In this document: in pieces, positions 1-9,466 of the stretch
Layout of the letters: every line of letters starts with the position of its first letter
Position numbering within the stretch: the stretch's first letter is position 1
Origin: an uncultured Alphaproteobacteria bacterium
GTDB taxonomy: Bacteria > Pseudomonadota > Alphaproteobacteria > CAAGCB01 > CAG-977
Direction: 5' to 3'
NCBI GenBank assembly: GCA_944393745.1
Contig: CALYBD010000015.1
Span: 1 to 51,139 of the forward strand
DNA: 51,139 nt
Notes under the pieces: model-generated
The model's input: only the letters and a program-made list of their open reading frames with translations
The model's database searches: none
What the model was told of the DNA's origin: nothing
Translations under genes and position numbers: made by a program

Positions 1-2
1 GA

Positions 3-62
3 ACGTACAAAAAGGTACGTGAGCATTTCGCAGCAAACCCTGACGAACCGGCAATCCGATAA
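3..62 (+). CDS. 3' end of an unidentified upstream gene (partial)
   Basis: The third forward frame is open from the window edge to a TAA at 60-62 and ends in PDEPAIR. It is the most credible tail of a gene lying before fliF, probably flagellar, but about 19 residues cannot identify it. Frame 1 also stays open to about position 111, so the frame choice is itself uncertain. Confidence 0.35.
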   Translation, partial: TYKKVREHFAANPDEPAIR

Positions 63-140
63 AATTGATTTATTAAGTGTTTTTTTAGGTTCTTTTGTTA
101 TACATATTTGATATGATTTGCCTATTTTGTAACTGAGGCT

Positions 141-1769
141 GTGGGAATAACGGTGCTTTCATTTATTCAGACACTTAAAAATTTGGGAACGGCGCGGCTG
201 GCGGCGATGGGCGGCGTGTTGGTTTTCCTGATGGGATTTTTGATTTATTTGGCGACCCATCTGGGATCAACGGAAATGGCAGTTTTGTTTAATGAACTGG
301 ATCCGGCCGATACGAAAAAAATTATGGCTCAGTTAGACGAACAGAACGTTCCGTACCGGTTATATAAAAACGGGACGGAGATTCACGTGCCGGCCGCGGA
401 TACGTTAAAGCTGCGCGTACAACTGGCCGAAACGGTCAATGCCGGCAGCGTTGTCGGGTATGAAATTTTTGACAAGGCGCAATCGCCGGGTGTCGGACAT
501 GATATCATACAGTTACAGGTTCTGCGGGCTTTAGAAGGGGAACTGTCCCGCACAATCCGCGCAATTGATCATGTCAAGGCCGCCCGTGTCCACTTGGTTT
601 TGGCGCGCCGGGAAATGTTTTCACGCGAAGAACAGCCGCCTTCGGCTTCCGTCATTATCAGAATGGAAGAAAATGAACAGCTGAAACCAAAACAGGTTGA
701 AGCCGTACAGCGTCTTGTTGCGGCGGCCGTGCCGAAAATGCAGACAAAAGACGTTTCCATTATGGACGCGCGCGGCACATTGTTGACCAAAAATTTTGAT
801 GACGACGAACAAATGCAGATGTCAACAAACGAAGAGATGCGCCGCGATTATGAAAAACGGCTGATCAATTCCGTTCAAAGCCTGATTGAACAATCCGTCG
901 GTATGGACAAAGTCAGGGTTCAGGCCTCTGTGGAAATGGATTTTGACCAGGTCGTCGTCAACCGGGAAATTTATGATCCGGAAGCGCAGGTTCTGCGTTC
1001 TTCGACAACCATTGAAGAAAATTCCCAGACAGACGAACGCGAACCGATTGTCAGTGTTGAACAAAACCTGCCCGATGCCGAAGCGCAAAATACCAATCAG
1101 GTAACTCAACAGGCCAACAGAACGGAAGAAACCGTCAATTATGAAATATCCAAAGAGGTTATCAGCCAGGTTCGCAAAAACGGTGTTATCAAACGATTAT
1201 CCGTTGCGGTTATTGTTGACGGCACCTATACTTTGAATCCGAACGGGACAAGGACGTATGTCCCGCGCACGGAAAAGGAAATGGAATTATTAACGACTTT
1301 GGTGCGTTCGGCCGTCGGATACGATGCGAACCGGGGCGATACGGTTGAAGTCATTAACCTGCCGTTCTTTAATCCGGACGATTTACTGCGTTTGGAAGAC
1401 CCGATTTTATTCATGGGCTTTACCAAGCAGGAAGTCATCAAAATGATTGAAGGAATGGGCATTGCCATGGTCGCTGTTTTGGTTATCCTGCTGGTTGTCC
1501 GTCCTTTGATTATCAAAGCCTTTGAACAACCGGAAATCGATGAAGAGGAGGAATTGCTCATGAGGCCGAGCGAAGATTTACAGCAGCTGCCCAGTCCGAC
1601 TTCGGGCGTTGCGCTGACGGAAACCGATCAGCTGGAAGAATTGATCGATATCGCCAAGGTTGAAGGTCGCGTCAAGGCGTCTTCCGTACGTAAAATCGGC
1701 GAAATTATCGATCAGCACCCGGAAGAAGCCGTCAGCATTATCCGTTCCTGGTTGTATTCGGACGAATAA
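141..1769 (+). CDS. fliF: Flagellar MS-ring protein FliF
   Basis: FliF forms the inner-membrane MS ring that houses the export gate and carries the C-ring. The 542 residues match the usual family length. A first membrane segment lies at about residues 22-42 and a second at about 437-460, flanking a large periplasmic ring-building region. The cytoplasmic tail ends in an acidic and hydrophobic segment, as expected for the FliG-binding end. The start is GTG at 141; an in-frame GTG at 153 is an alternative. It is the first gene of a co-directional operon, 12 bases before fliG. No sigma-54 -24/-12 element is obvious in the short upstream gap. Identification is firm; the start is not. Confidence 0.96.
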   Translation: MGITVLSFIQTLKNLGTARLAAMGGVLVFLMGFLIYLATHLGSTEMAVLFNELDPADTKKIMAQLDEQNVPYRLYKNGTEIHVPAADTLKLRVQLAETVNAGSVVGYEIFDKAQSPGVGHDIIQLQVLRALEGELSRTIRAIDHVKAARVHLVLARREMFSREEQPPSASVIIRMEENEQLKPKQVEAVQRLVAAAVPKMQTKDVSIMDARGTLLTKNFDDDEQMQMSTNEEMRRDYEKRLINSVQSLIEQSVGMDKVRVQASVEMDFDQVVVNREIYDPEAQVLRSSTTIEENSQTDEREPIVSVEQNLPDAEAQNTNQVTQQANRTEETVNYEISKEVISQVRKNGVIKRLSVAVIVDGTYTLNPNGTRTYVPRTEKEMELLTTLVRSAVGYDANRGDTVEVINLPFFNPDDLLRLEDPILFMGFTKQEVIKMIEGMGIAMVAVLVILLVVRPLIIKAFEQPEIDEEEELLMRPSEDLQQLPSPTSGVALTETDQLEELIDIAKVEGRVKASSVRKIGEIIDQHPEEAVSIIRSWLYSDE

Positions 1770-1781
1770 GGAATAAAGTTT

Positions 1782-2801
1782 ATGGGAAAAGCGGTTGAAA
1801 ATTATTATAATCTGACCGGTCCGCAAAAAGCGGCCATTTTGATGATGTCGCTGCAAGAAGAACACGTTTCCAAAATCCTGTCTTTGATGGAAGACGAAGA
1901 AATCAGAGAATTGTCCATTGTCATGACGTCTTTGGGAACCGTTCCTTCCGCCACGGTGGAAAAGCTGTTTTTGGAATTTGCCAGCGCGATTTCCGGTCCC
2001 AGCACGATGATCGGTAATTTTGAAAATACCGAACGGTTGCTGTTAAAAACGTTGCCCAAGGATCGTGTCGCCAGCATTATGGAAGAAATCCGCGGCCCGG
2101 CCGGCCGAACCATGTGGGACAAGCTGGGCAATATTAACGAACAAGTATTGGCCAACTATTTAAAAAACGAATATCCGCAAACCGTTGCCGTTATTTTATC
2201 CAAAATCAAACCTGATCATTCGGCGCGTGTTCTGGCTTTGCTGCCGGAATCTTTTGCAATGGACGTGATTATGCGTCTTTTGCGTATGGAGGCAATTCAA
2301 AAAGACGTTCTGGACGGTTTGGAACAAACGCTGCGTACCGAATTTATGAACAACCTGGCCCGCACGACGCGTCAGGATTCACACGAACTGATCGCGGAAA
2401 TGTTCAACAACATGGATCGCAACGCCGAAGGCCGCTTTATGGCCGCATTGGAAGAACGCAATCGCGAATCCGCCGAACGGATCAAATCCCTTATGTTTAC
2501 GTTCGAAGACCTTACGCGTTTGGATTCTTTGGGCATTCAGGTCTTGCTGCGTAATGTGGACAAAGAAAAGCTCAGCATTGCCTTAAAAGGTGCGTCCGAT
2601 GTGATTAAGGATCTGTTCTTTAAGAACATGTCCGAACGCGCGGGCAAGATGATGCGCGAAGATATGGAAGCGCTGGGGCCTGTTCGTTTGCGTGATGTTG
2701 ATGATGCGCAGGCCATTATTGTCCAAACGGCAAAAGACCTGGCAAACAACGGCGAAATTACGATCTCCGAAGGCGGTTCTCAGGACGAATTGATTTACTG
2801 A
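1782..2801 (+). CDS. fliG: Flagellar motor switch protein FliG
   Basis: FliG is the C-ring subunit that contacts the stator and transmits torque. The 339 residues carry the N-terminal FliF-binding domain, a middle domain with an EYPQ variant of the family EHPQ motif (YPQTVAVIL), and the C-terminal torque domain with the charged stretch [13 protein letters not shown] and the later [15 protein letters not shown]. An AAGGA ribosome site lies about nine bases before the ATG. It sits between fliF and fliH as in Caulobacter-type clusters. Nothing is missing. Confidence 0.97.
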   Translation: MGKAVENYYNLTGPQKAAILMMSLQEEHVSKILSLMEDEEIRELSIVMTSLGTVPSATVEKLFLEFASAISGPSTMIGNFENTERLLLKTLPKDRVASIMEEIRGPAGRTMWDKLGNINEQVLANYLKNEYPQTVAVILSKIKPDHSARVLALLPESFAMDVIMRLLRMEAIQKDVLDGLEQTLRTEFMNNLARTTRQDSHELIAEMFNNMDRNAEGRFMAALEERNRESAERIKSLMFTFEDLTRLDSLGIQVLLRNVDKEKLSIALKGASDVIKDLFFKNMSERAGKMMREDMEALGPVRLRDVDDAQAIIVQTAKDLANNGEITISEGGSQDELIY

Positions 2802-2821
2802 TTTCCTGAAAGCAAAGGAAG

Positions 2822-3781
2822 ATGACGAAAGAATACAAATTTATGTTCGACAGGCGATTTGACGAAGACGAAGAAGACGTTTCTTCGGCAAAAGAAGACC
2901 TGTCGGCAAAATCTGTTGACGGCATTCCTTCCATTTCAGAACTGCTGGATACGCTGAACGAACAAATTCAGCAAAAATCCGAACAACTTTCATCTGAAGA
3001 ACCACCGCCCGAACCGGAACCGGAAAAACCGGAAGCTTCTGTCAATGACGTATCCGATACGGCACCGGTTGATCAAACGGACACGCCCGTAAAAAATGAT
3101 CCGCCGTCGCCCGTTGAAGAATTGCAGGCAACGGTACAATCCGTTCAGCAAACGTTAAAACATGACGTTGACCCCGTCTTTACCCAAAAAGAAATGGACG
3201 CCGCAAAAGAACAGGCCAGAAAAGAAGGACACCTGCAGGGCGTTGAAGAAGGCCGAGAATCCGCCTGGCAGGAGGCCATGGTTTCCATTGAAAAACAAAA
3301 TTCGGACACGTTGAACACCATTGACGCTTCGTTAAAAGAACTGCTGGAACGATCACAAAACGATTCGCAGGCCGCTTTTACAACGGCCGTCGGATTTGCC
3401 ATGGCCGTCTGCCGCAAAGTCGTTCCCGCTTTATCCGAAAAAAACGCCATCGGCGAAATTCAGGGACTTTTGGAAAAAAACTTTCATTTTTTAAAAGATG
3501 AACCCAAAATATCCTTACGTCTGAACCCGTTTCTGGCAGATAAAATAAAGCCTGTTCTGGCCGATTTGGTCAAAAAAGAATCTTATGCCGGGAAAATAGC
3601 CGTTATCCGTGACGATTCCCTGCCGGTCGGCGACTGCCTTGTCGAATGGAAAAACGGCGGATTGCAAAGAAATGCACAAGATGTTTTAAATCAAACGGAA
3701 GAACTGGTAAAATTATACGCGCAGGCCGAACCGATGACAGAACCGGCCGAACAAAACACTGGAGAACAAAAATATGGCTGA
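2822..3781 (+). CDS. fliH: Flagellar export regulator FliH-like protein
   Basis: FliH proteins bind and restrain the export ATPase FliI and dock it to the C-ring. The 319-residue protein has an acidic, Pro/Glu-rich, probably disordered N-terminal third (about residues 15-105). This is followed by a helical region with an ARKEGHLQGVEEGRESAWQ segment, the G-x3-G-type helix typical of FliH, and a C-terminal domain ending in PVGDCLVEWKNGGLQRN. Such divergent FliH (FlbE) proteins are usual in alphaproteobacteria. The Shine-Dalgarno-like AAGGA lies only two bases before the ATG, so the exact start is uncertain. The 3' end overlaps fliN by eight bases, suggesting coupled translation. Confidence 0.88.
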   Translation: MTKEYKFMFDRRFDEDEEDVSSAKEDLSAKSVDGIPSISELLDTLNEQIQQKSEQLSSEEPPPEPEPEKPEASVNDVSDTAPVDQTDTPVKNDPPSPVEELQATVQSVQQTLKHDVDPVFTQKEMDAAKEQARKEGHLQGVEEGRESAWQEAMVSIEKQNSDTLNTIDASLKELLERSQNDSQAAFTTAVGFAMAVCRKVVPALSEKNAIGEIQGLLEKNFHFLKDEPKISLRLNPFLADKIKPVLADLVKKESYAGKIAVIRDDSLPVGDCLVEWKNGGLQRNAQDVLNQTEELVKLYAQAEPMTEPAEQNTGEQKYG

Positions 3782-4166
3782 TACACCTGAAAATACTTTT
3801 GAAGCCGAAAACGAAGAGGAATTGAACCTGAACGAATTAAAAGAAAACGACATTCCTCAAACATCTTTGTCGGAAAGAGCCAGCCGGTTTAACGAAGAAA
3901 TTCCCGAAAAGCCCAAATCTTCGGCAGAATTGGAGGCGGTCTATGATGTTCCCGTACAGGTGTCTGCCGTTTTGGGAAAATCCAGCATGCAGGTGCATCA
4001 ACTGTTAAAACTGGGACGCGGTGCCGTTGTCGAACTGGACCGCAAAATCGGTGAAGCCATTGATATTTACGTCAACAACCGTTTGGTCGCCCGCGGCGAA
4101 GTCGTCGTCATCGAAGACCGTTTGGGCATTACCATGACGGAAATTATCAAAGCAGAAAGAAACTGA
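3774..4166 (+). CDS. fliN: Flagellar motor switch protein FliN
   Basis: FliN forms the lower part of the C-ring. The 130-residue protein has an acidic variable N-terminus of about 55 residues, then one complete SpoA domain: YDVPVQVSAVLG, LLKLGRGAVVELDRK, and a close at RGEVVVIEDRLGITMTEI. A GGAG ribosome site lies inside the end of fliH, with which the gene overlaps. Length and domain match canonical FliN. Confidence 0.96.
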   Translation: MADTPENTFEAENEEELNLNELKENDIPQTSLSERASRFNEEIPEKPKSSAELEAVYDVPVQVSAVLGKSSMQVHQLLKLGRGAVVELDRKIGEAIDIYVNNRLVARGEVVVIEDRLGITMTEIIKAERN

Positions 4167-4195
4167 TCACTCATACAATACTTTAAGGAAGAAAA

Positions 4196-5524
4196 ATGCG
4201 TCTGCTGTTAATCGGATCTATGGACGGACAAATCGGAGCAGCCAGCCAAATCGCCATAAAAAAAGGCGGGTCTGTTTCCCATGCCGAAAATATCGAACAG
4301 GCTTTGGAACTGCTGCGCGGCGGGCAAAGTGCCGATCTGATTATGGCTGATGTTAAACTGGATATTTATTCTCTGGTTGAAAAACTGGACAGCGAACGCA
4401 TTTGTGTTCCCGTTGTCGCCTGCGGCATCGCCGAAGACGCCCGCGCCGCCGTCAAAGCCATTAAAGCCGGCGCAAAAGAATATATCCCTCTGCCGCCCGA
4501 TGCCGAATTAATCGGCGCAGTTTTATCTGCCTTTTCCATGCAGACAACACCCGTTGTTTACAAAGACAAATCCATGGAACGCGTTCTGCAGCTGGCCAAA
4601 CAGATCGCTCCGTCCACCGCCAGCGTTCTGATTACGGGTGAATCGGGAACAGGGAAAGAAGTCATTGCCAAATATATTCACGCCAATTCAAAACGTTCTT
4701 CGGCGCCTTTTGTCGCCGTTAACTGCGCGGCAATTCCGGAAAACCTGTTGGAATCCGAACTGTTCGGATATGAAAAAGGGGCTTTTACGGGGGCGGTGGC
4801 GCGCCGGATCGGCAAATTCGAAGAAGCCGACGGCGGCACGCTTTTGCTGGACGAAATCAGCGAAATGGATATTCGTCTGCAGGCAAAGCTGTTGCGCGTG
4901 TTGCAGGAACGTCAAATCGACCGCATCGGCGGAAAAAAACCGATTAATGTCGATGTGCGGATTCTGGCCACTTCCAACCGCAATATGCAACAGGAAGTGT
5001 TAAATAAAACATTCCGGGAAGACCTTTTCTTTCGTTTAAACGTTGTAAACATAGCCTTGCCGCCTTTACGTCAACGCAAAGACGACATTATTCCCCTGGC
5101 CGAATACTTTATCAAAAAATATTCGGAAATGAATGACATTCCCGTCAAACCCTTGTCGCAAAAAGCCGTCGGCATGCTGCAAACTTATAACTGGCCGGGC
5201 AACGTACGCGAACTTGAAAACACGCTTCACCGCGCTGTTTTGCTGTCCACCGGATCGGAAATTAGCGATGAAGCCGTCATGCTGATGAACACAACACAGC
5301 CGACCAATGACGAACCGGCAGGACACAGCGGGGAAAGCATGGTGGGGCGGACGGTCGCCGATGTTGAAAAAGATTTGATTATCAGCACGTTAAAGCACAC
5401 GCTGGGCAACCGGACGCACGCCGCAAATATCTTGGGCATTTCGATCAGAACCCTGCGCAATAAATTAAAACAATATATGGAAGAAGGAACCGAGGTTCCC
5501 GCCGCGCCGAATGATTTCGGATAA
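4196..5524 (+). CDS. flbD: Sigma-54-dependent flagellar regulator FlbD-like
   Basis: This is an AAA+ activator of sigma-54 RNA polymerase for flagellar genes. The N-terminal 120 residues form a receiver-like domain (ADLIMADVK with a central Asp) but lack the usual acidic pair at the end of the first strand. That is as described for Caulobacter FlbD, which is controlled by FliX rather than simple phosphorylation. The central domain has Walker A GESGTGKE (about 147-154), the sigma-54 contact loop GAFTGA (about 195-200) and Walker B LLLDEIS. The C-terminus has a Fis-type helix-turn-helix (NILGISIRTLRNKL). rpoN is also in this window, which fits. Confidence 0.93.
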   Translation: MRLLLIGSMDGQIGAASQIAIKKGGSVSHAENIEQALELLRGGQSADLIMADVKLDIYSLVEKLDSERICVPVVACGIAEDARAAVKAIKAGAKEYIPLPPDAELIGAVLSAFSMQTTPVVYKDKSMERVLQLAKQIAPSTASVLITGESGTGKEVIAKYIHANSKRSSAPFVAVNCAAIPENLLESELFGYEKGAFTGAVARRIGKFEEADGGTLLLDEISEMDIRLQAKLLRVLQERQIDRIGGKKPINVDVRILATSNRNMQQEVLNKTFREDLFFRLNVVNIALPPLRQRKDDIIPLAEYFIKKYSEMNDIPVKPLSQKAVGMLQTYNWPGNVRELENTLHRAVLLSTGSEISDEAVMLMNTTQPTNDEPAGHSGESMVGRTVADVEKDLIISTLKHTLGNRTHAANILGISIRTLRNKLKQYMEEGTEVPAAPNDFG

Positions 5525-5534
5525 GGAGTCATAA

Positions 5535-7652
5535 ATGGCAAACGAACCCGTCAAAGCAGGCTCTATCCCGTCTTCCGCCGACATTAAACAAGGGCTTTTT
5601 TCCCTTGGGAAACGTTCGGATATTGCTTTGGCTTTGGGCATTGTTTTAATGCTGGTCATTTTGATTTTGCCGCTGGCACCGTGGCTGTTGGACATTGCTT
5701 TGGCGTTGTCCTTGACATTTTCCGTGCTGGTTTTAATGACATCGATTTTTATCGAAAAGCCGATTCAGTTTACGTCTTTTCCGTTGGTACTGCTGATAAC
5801 GACTTTGTTTCGTCTGGCTTTGAATTTATCCTCGACGCGTCTGATCTTATCGGACGGTTATCGCGGTCCGGAAGCCGCCGGCCATGTGATTGCCGCGTTC
5901 GGCGGGTTTATCATGAGCGGCAATTTTATCATCGGGGTTATTGTTTTTGCCATTCTGGTTTTGGTCAACTTTATGGTAATTACCAAAGGGTCCGGCCGTA
6001 TCGCCGAAGTCGCCGCCCGTTTTGCTTTGGACGCGATGCCCGGAAAACAGATGGCCATTGACGCGGATTTGTCTTCGGGGCTGATTGATGAACCGGAAGC
6101 CCGCAGACGCCGCGATGAATTGTCACAGGAATCAAGCTTTTACGGCGCAATGGACGGTGCTTCGAAATTCGTGCGCGGAGACGCTATTGCCGGACTGGTC
6201 ATCACGGCGATCAACATTATTGCCGGCATCTTAATCGGTGTTTTGCAGCAAAATATGCCGTTCATGCGGGCTGCCGATACCTATATGCGCCTGACGGTCG
6301 GCGACGGATTGGTTTCCCAGATCCCGGCTTTGATCGTTTCCGTTGCCGCCGGTATTATGGTGTCCAAAGCCGGTATTTCAGGCGGAACGGAAAAAGTGCT
6401 GTTCGGCCAGTTGTCTCATTATCCCAAATCACTGGGTATGACGTCGTTTTTATCGTTTATGCTGGCAATTCTGCCCGGTACACCGGCAGCACCCTTTTTG
6501 TTTTTAAGCTTTGTTTCCGGCGCAACGGCTTATTTCCTGATCCGCCAACAACAACAGGCCAAACAGGAAGCCGAACGCCAAAAACTTGAACAGCCTGAAA
6601 CGCCGCCGCCGATTGTTGAAGAACCGATTTCCAGCGTTTTAAAAATGGATCTGGTGCGTTTGGAACTGGGATACAGTCTGTTGTCATTGATCAACGATAC
6701 GTCAAACCGGCGCCTGACGGATCAGATCAAGGCGTTGCGGCGCGCTTTGGCTTTGGAAATGGGATTTGTCATGCCTTCGGTGCGTATTCAGGACAATATG
6801 CGTTTGGCGCCGAACACTTATGTGATTTATATCAAGGAAACGGAAGCCGGCCGCGGCGAACTGCGCCCGAACAAGCTGCTGGTGATGGATCCGCGGGGCG
6901 AAGAAATTACGCTGGCCGGAGAAAAAACAAAAGAGCCGACCTTCGGCCTGCCGGCGATGTGGATTGACATGACGGCGCGCGAAGACGCCATGTTTCGCGG
7001 TTATACGGTCGTGGATTGCCCGACAATCATCACAACGCACATTACGGAATTGGTTAAAACCAATATGTCCGAACTGCTGAGCTATACGGAAACGCAGAAA
7101 CTGCTGCATGAGCTGGACAAGGATCAGCAAAAGCTGGTTGAAGAACTGATCCCCAAACGCATTACGATCGGCGGCGTACAGCGTGTTTTGCAAAATCTGC
7201 TGACGGAACGGATTTCAATTCGCGACCTGCCGACAATTTTGGAAGGAATTTCCGAAGCCTGTTCGGTTACCCAGAGCCTGATGTTAATCACGGAACACGT
7301 CCGATCCCGTTTATCCCGCCAGATTTCAAATGCGGTTTCCGGTCCCGACGGCATTATTCCGCTGGTGACTTTATCGGGCGAATGGGAACAGCATTTTGCC
7401 GAGTCTTTATCGGGACAAGGCGAAGAAAAGCAAATAACCATGCCGCCCAGCCAGATTCAGAAATTTATTTTACGCGTCCGACAAGTGTTCGAAGAGCAGG
7501 CTTCCCGCGGAGAATCGCCGGTTTTACTGACCAGCCCCGGCATTCGTCCGTACGTTCGTTCAATTATTGAGCGCTTTCGGCCGACAACTGTGGTAATATC
7601 TCAAAATGAGATTCACCCCCGCGCGAAAATCAGAACCGTAGGACAAGTTTAG
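5535..7652 (+). CDS. flhA: Flagellar export gate protein FlhA
   Basis: FlhA is the large integral membrane component of the type III flagellar export gate. The 705 residues comprise an N-terminal half with multiple membrane helices (about 25-330). This includes the conserved cytoplasmic loop with PGKQMAIDADL and the RRRRDELSQESSFYGAMDGA motif. A soluble C-terminal domain follows, with TEDVRSRLSRQI-like and GIRPYVRSIIERF segments. A good GGAG site precedes the ATG. It lies 10 bases after flbD and 9 before flhF. Confidence 0.97.
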   Translation: MANEPVKAGSIPSSADIKQGLFSLGKRSDIALALGIVLMLVILILPLAPWLLDIALALSLTFSVLVLMTSIFIEKPIQFTSFPLVLLITTLFRLALNLSSTRLILSDGYRGPEAAGHVIAAFGGFIMSGNFIIGVIVFAILVLVNFMVITKGSGRIAEVAARFALDAMPGKQMAIDADLSSGLIDEPEARRRRDELSQESSFYGAMDGASKFVRGDAIAGLVITAINIIAGILIGVLQQNMPFMRAADTYMRLTVGDGLVSQIPALIVSVAAGIMVSKAGISGGTEKVLFGQLSHYPKSLGMTSFLSFMLAILPGTPAAPFLFLSFVSGATAYFLIRQQQQAKQEAERQKLEQPETPPPIVEEPISSVLKMDLVRLELGYSLLSLINDTSNRRLTDQIKALRRALALEMGFVMPSVRIQDNMRLAPNTYVIYIKETEAGRGELRPNKLLVMDPRGEEITLAGEKTKEPTFGLPAMWIDMTAREDAMFRGYTVVDCPTIITTHITELVKTNMSELLSYTETQKLLHELDKDQQKLVEELIPKRITIGGVQRVLQNLLTERISIRDLPTILEGISEACSVTQSLMLITEHVRSRLSRQISNAVSGPDGIIPLVTLSGEWEQHFAESLSGQGEEKQITMPPSQIQKFILRVRQVFEEQASRGESPVLLTSPGIRPYVRSIIERFRPTTVVISQNEIHPRAKIRTVGQV

Positions 7653-7661
7653 AGACCGTAA

Positions 7662-8645
7662 ATGAAAATAAAAACCTACACAGCCCCGACAATGTCCGAA
7701 GCCATGGATTTGCTGCGCCATGAGCTGGGGGAAAACGCGATCATCGTTTCCACACAACGTTTGGGAACCGGGGCGGGCGTTCGTTTAACCGCCGCGATTG
7801 AAGAAAGCGCACGCGATGACGAAATCGAACGGCTGTACGGGGAAGAACCGCAGGAATCCGAATTTCAGCAATCCGTGCGCGAAACATTGTCTTATCATGC
7901 GCTGCCCCCGGCTTTGATTGATAAAATTATTTTGTATGTCCGGGAATCCAAAAAGAAAAACGAACTGGTTGCTTTTGCTTCTGCTCTGGATACGGTCTTT
8001 ACGTTTCACCCGCTGCCCGAACAAATCAAAGGGCAGGCCTTTATGTTAACGGGTGCCGCCGGGGTCGGCAAAACCGTTATAACCGGAAAACTGGCAACGC
8101 GCGCGTGTTTGTCGGGGCGCAAAGTCGGTCTGATTTCCGCGGACACGGTTCGTGCCGGCGCGACCGAACAGCTGGTGGCTTTTACGAATATATTGGACAT
8201 TACTTTGCTGAAAGCCAGGTCACCGGAAAATCTGCAATCGCATATCCGCGCTTTGCGCAAGACGTGCGATTTAATTTTTATTGATATGCCCGCCTTTAAT
8301 CCGTTTCAGCCCAGCGACATGGAATACCTGAAGGCTTATATCGAAGCTGCAGACGTTCTGCCGGTTTTGGTGATGCCGGCCGGTGTGGATCCGCTGGAAT
8401 CCATGGAAACGGCAGAAGCTTTTGCCGAAGCCGGCGCAATATATCTGCTGGCAACCCGTCTGGACGCCGCCAGACGGTTCGGCGGCGTTCTGGCCGCAGC
8501 GGACGCGGGCCGTTTAACACTGTGCGAAGCCAGTATGAGCCAAAACATCACACGCGGATTATCCCCGATCAACGCGGTTTCTTTGGCTCGTTTGCTTTTG
8601 ATGTCATCGGAAGAATCCGATTCTGCTATAAGGAAAAAATTATGA
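7662..8645 (+). CDS. flhF: Flagellar SRP-type GTPase FlhF (short form)
   Basis: FlhF is a signal-recognition-type GTPase that sets flagellar pole and number. The basic N-terminus starts with the typical MKIKTYTAPTMSEAM, and the GTPase has P-loop GAAGVGKT (about 131-138) and DTVRAGATEQL. At 327 residues it is somewhat shorter than many FlhF proteins. The expected DTAGR-like G3 motif reads IDMPAFNP, and the G4 TKxD motif reads TRLD, so nucleotide binding could be altered. The stop overlaps the flhG start by four bases (ATGA). Confidence 0.9.
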   Translation: MKIKTYTAPTMSEAMDLLRHELGENAIIVSTQRLGTGAGVRLTAAIEESARDDEIERLYGEEPQESEFQQSVRETLSYHALPPALIDKIILYVRESKKKNELVAFASALDTVFTFHPLPEQIKGQAFMLTGAAGVGKTVITGKLATRACLSGRKVGLISADTVRAGATEQLVAFTNILDITLLKARSPENLQSHIRALRKTCDLIFIDMPAFNPFQPSDMEYLKAYIEAADVLPVLVMPAGVDPLESMETAEAFAEAGAIYLLATRLDAARRFGGVLAAADAGRLTLCEASMSQNITRGLSPINAVSLARLLLMSSEESDSAIRKKL

Positions 8646-9457
8646 ATACGCCAACAACGCAAAACAACTCCGAACAGATATTGGCTTTGGCGCCCAGAAA
8701 GGTGCTCCGCCCGCAGGTACGCAACATGATTGCCGTTGCGTCCGGCAAAGGCGGTGTCGGGAAAACCTGGTTTTCCATTACTCTGGCGCATGCTTTGGCG
8801 CAAAGCGGCTTAAAAACGCTTTTGTTTGACGGGGATTTGGGACTGGCCAACATTGATATCCAGCTGGGATTGATGCCGACACATGATCTGGGCAGCGTCA
8901 TTGCCGGAAAGATCACATTAAATCAGGCGATCTGCCATTACGACGACGGCAACTTTGACATCATTGCCGGCCGTTCGGGATCCGGCAGCCTGGCGAACGT
9001 GCCGATCAGTCGGTTGCAGCTGATCAATGACGACCTTCGTTTATTGGCCGGAGGCTACGACCGCGTCATTGTCGATCTGGGCGCCGGCGTCGAAAAACCC
9101 GTCCGCCTGTTTGCTTCGGCAGCGGCCAGCCTGATGATTGTCTGTACGGACGAACCGACATCGCTGACAGATGCTTATGCTTTTATAAAAATGATCTGCA
9201 TGGAACAACAGCAGCCGAATATCAGCATTATCGTCAATTCGGCCAATTCTTACCGTGAAGGGGAAAGAACTTATACGACGCTGTTAAAAGCCTGCCAGGG
9301 ATTCTTGCGTATTTCTCCGCCTTTGGCCGGCGTGATCCGCCGCGATACGCGCGTGCGCGACGCAATCCGCAACCAGACGTCCATTTTGCGCCGCCACCCG
9401 AATACTGAAGCCGCCGAAGATGTCCTGGCCATTGCCGCCCGGTTAAGCAAAGAATAA
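8642..9457 (+). CDS. flhG: Flagellar number regulator FlhG/FleN (MinD-like ATPase)
   Basis: This is a MinD/ParA-superfamily ATPase that partners FlhF and limits flagellar number. The deviant Walker A SGKGGVGKT lies near residues 35-43, followed by FDGDLGLANIDIQLGL and the switch region VIVDLGAG. I start it at the ATG at 8642, which overlaps the flhF stop, giving 271 residues. The open frame extends 120 bases further upstream, but only inside flhF. I do not see the DQAxxLR motif by which FleN proteins bind FleQ near the N-terminus. Confidence 0.92.
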   Translation: MNTPTTQNNSEQILALAPRKVLRPQVRNMIAVASGKGGVGKTWFSITLAHALAQSGLKTLLFDGDLGLANIDIQLGLMPTHDLGSVIAGKITLNQAICHYDDGNFDIIAGRSGSGSLANVPISRLQLINDDLRLLAGGYDRVIVDLGAGVEKPVRLFASAAASLMIVCTDEPTSLTDAYAFIKMICMEQQQPNISIIVNSANSYREGERTYTTLLKACQGFLRISPPLAGVIRRDTRVRDAIRNQTSILRRHPNTEAAEDVLAIAARLSKE

Positions 9458-9466
9458 AGGTTAACA

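Noticed and set aside
60-140. Sigma-54 promoter before fliF
   Set aside because: No GG-N10-GC element with -24/-12 spacing is visible; only a TATGAT at 112-117 without a credible -35.
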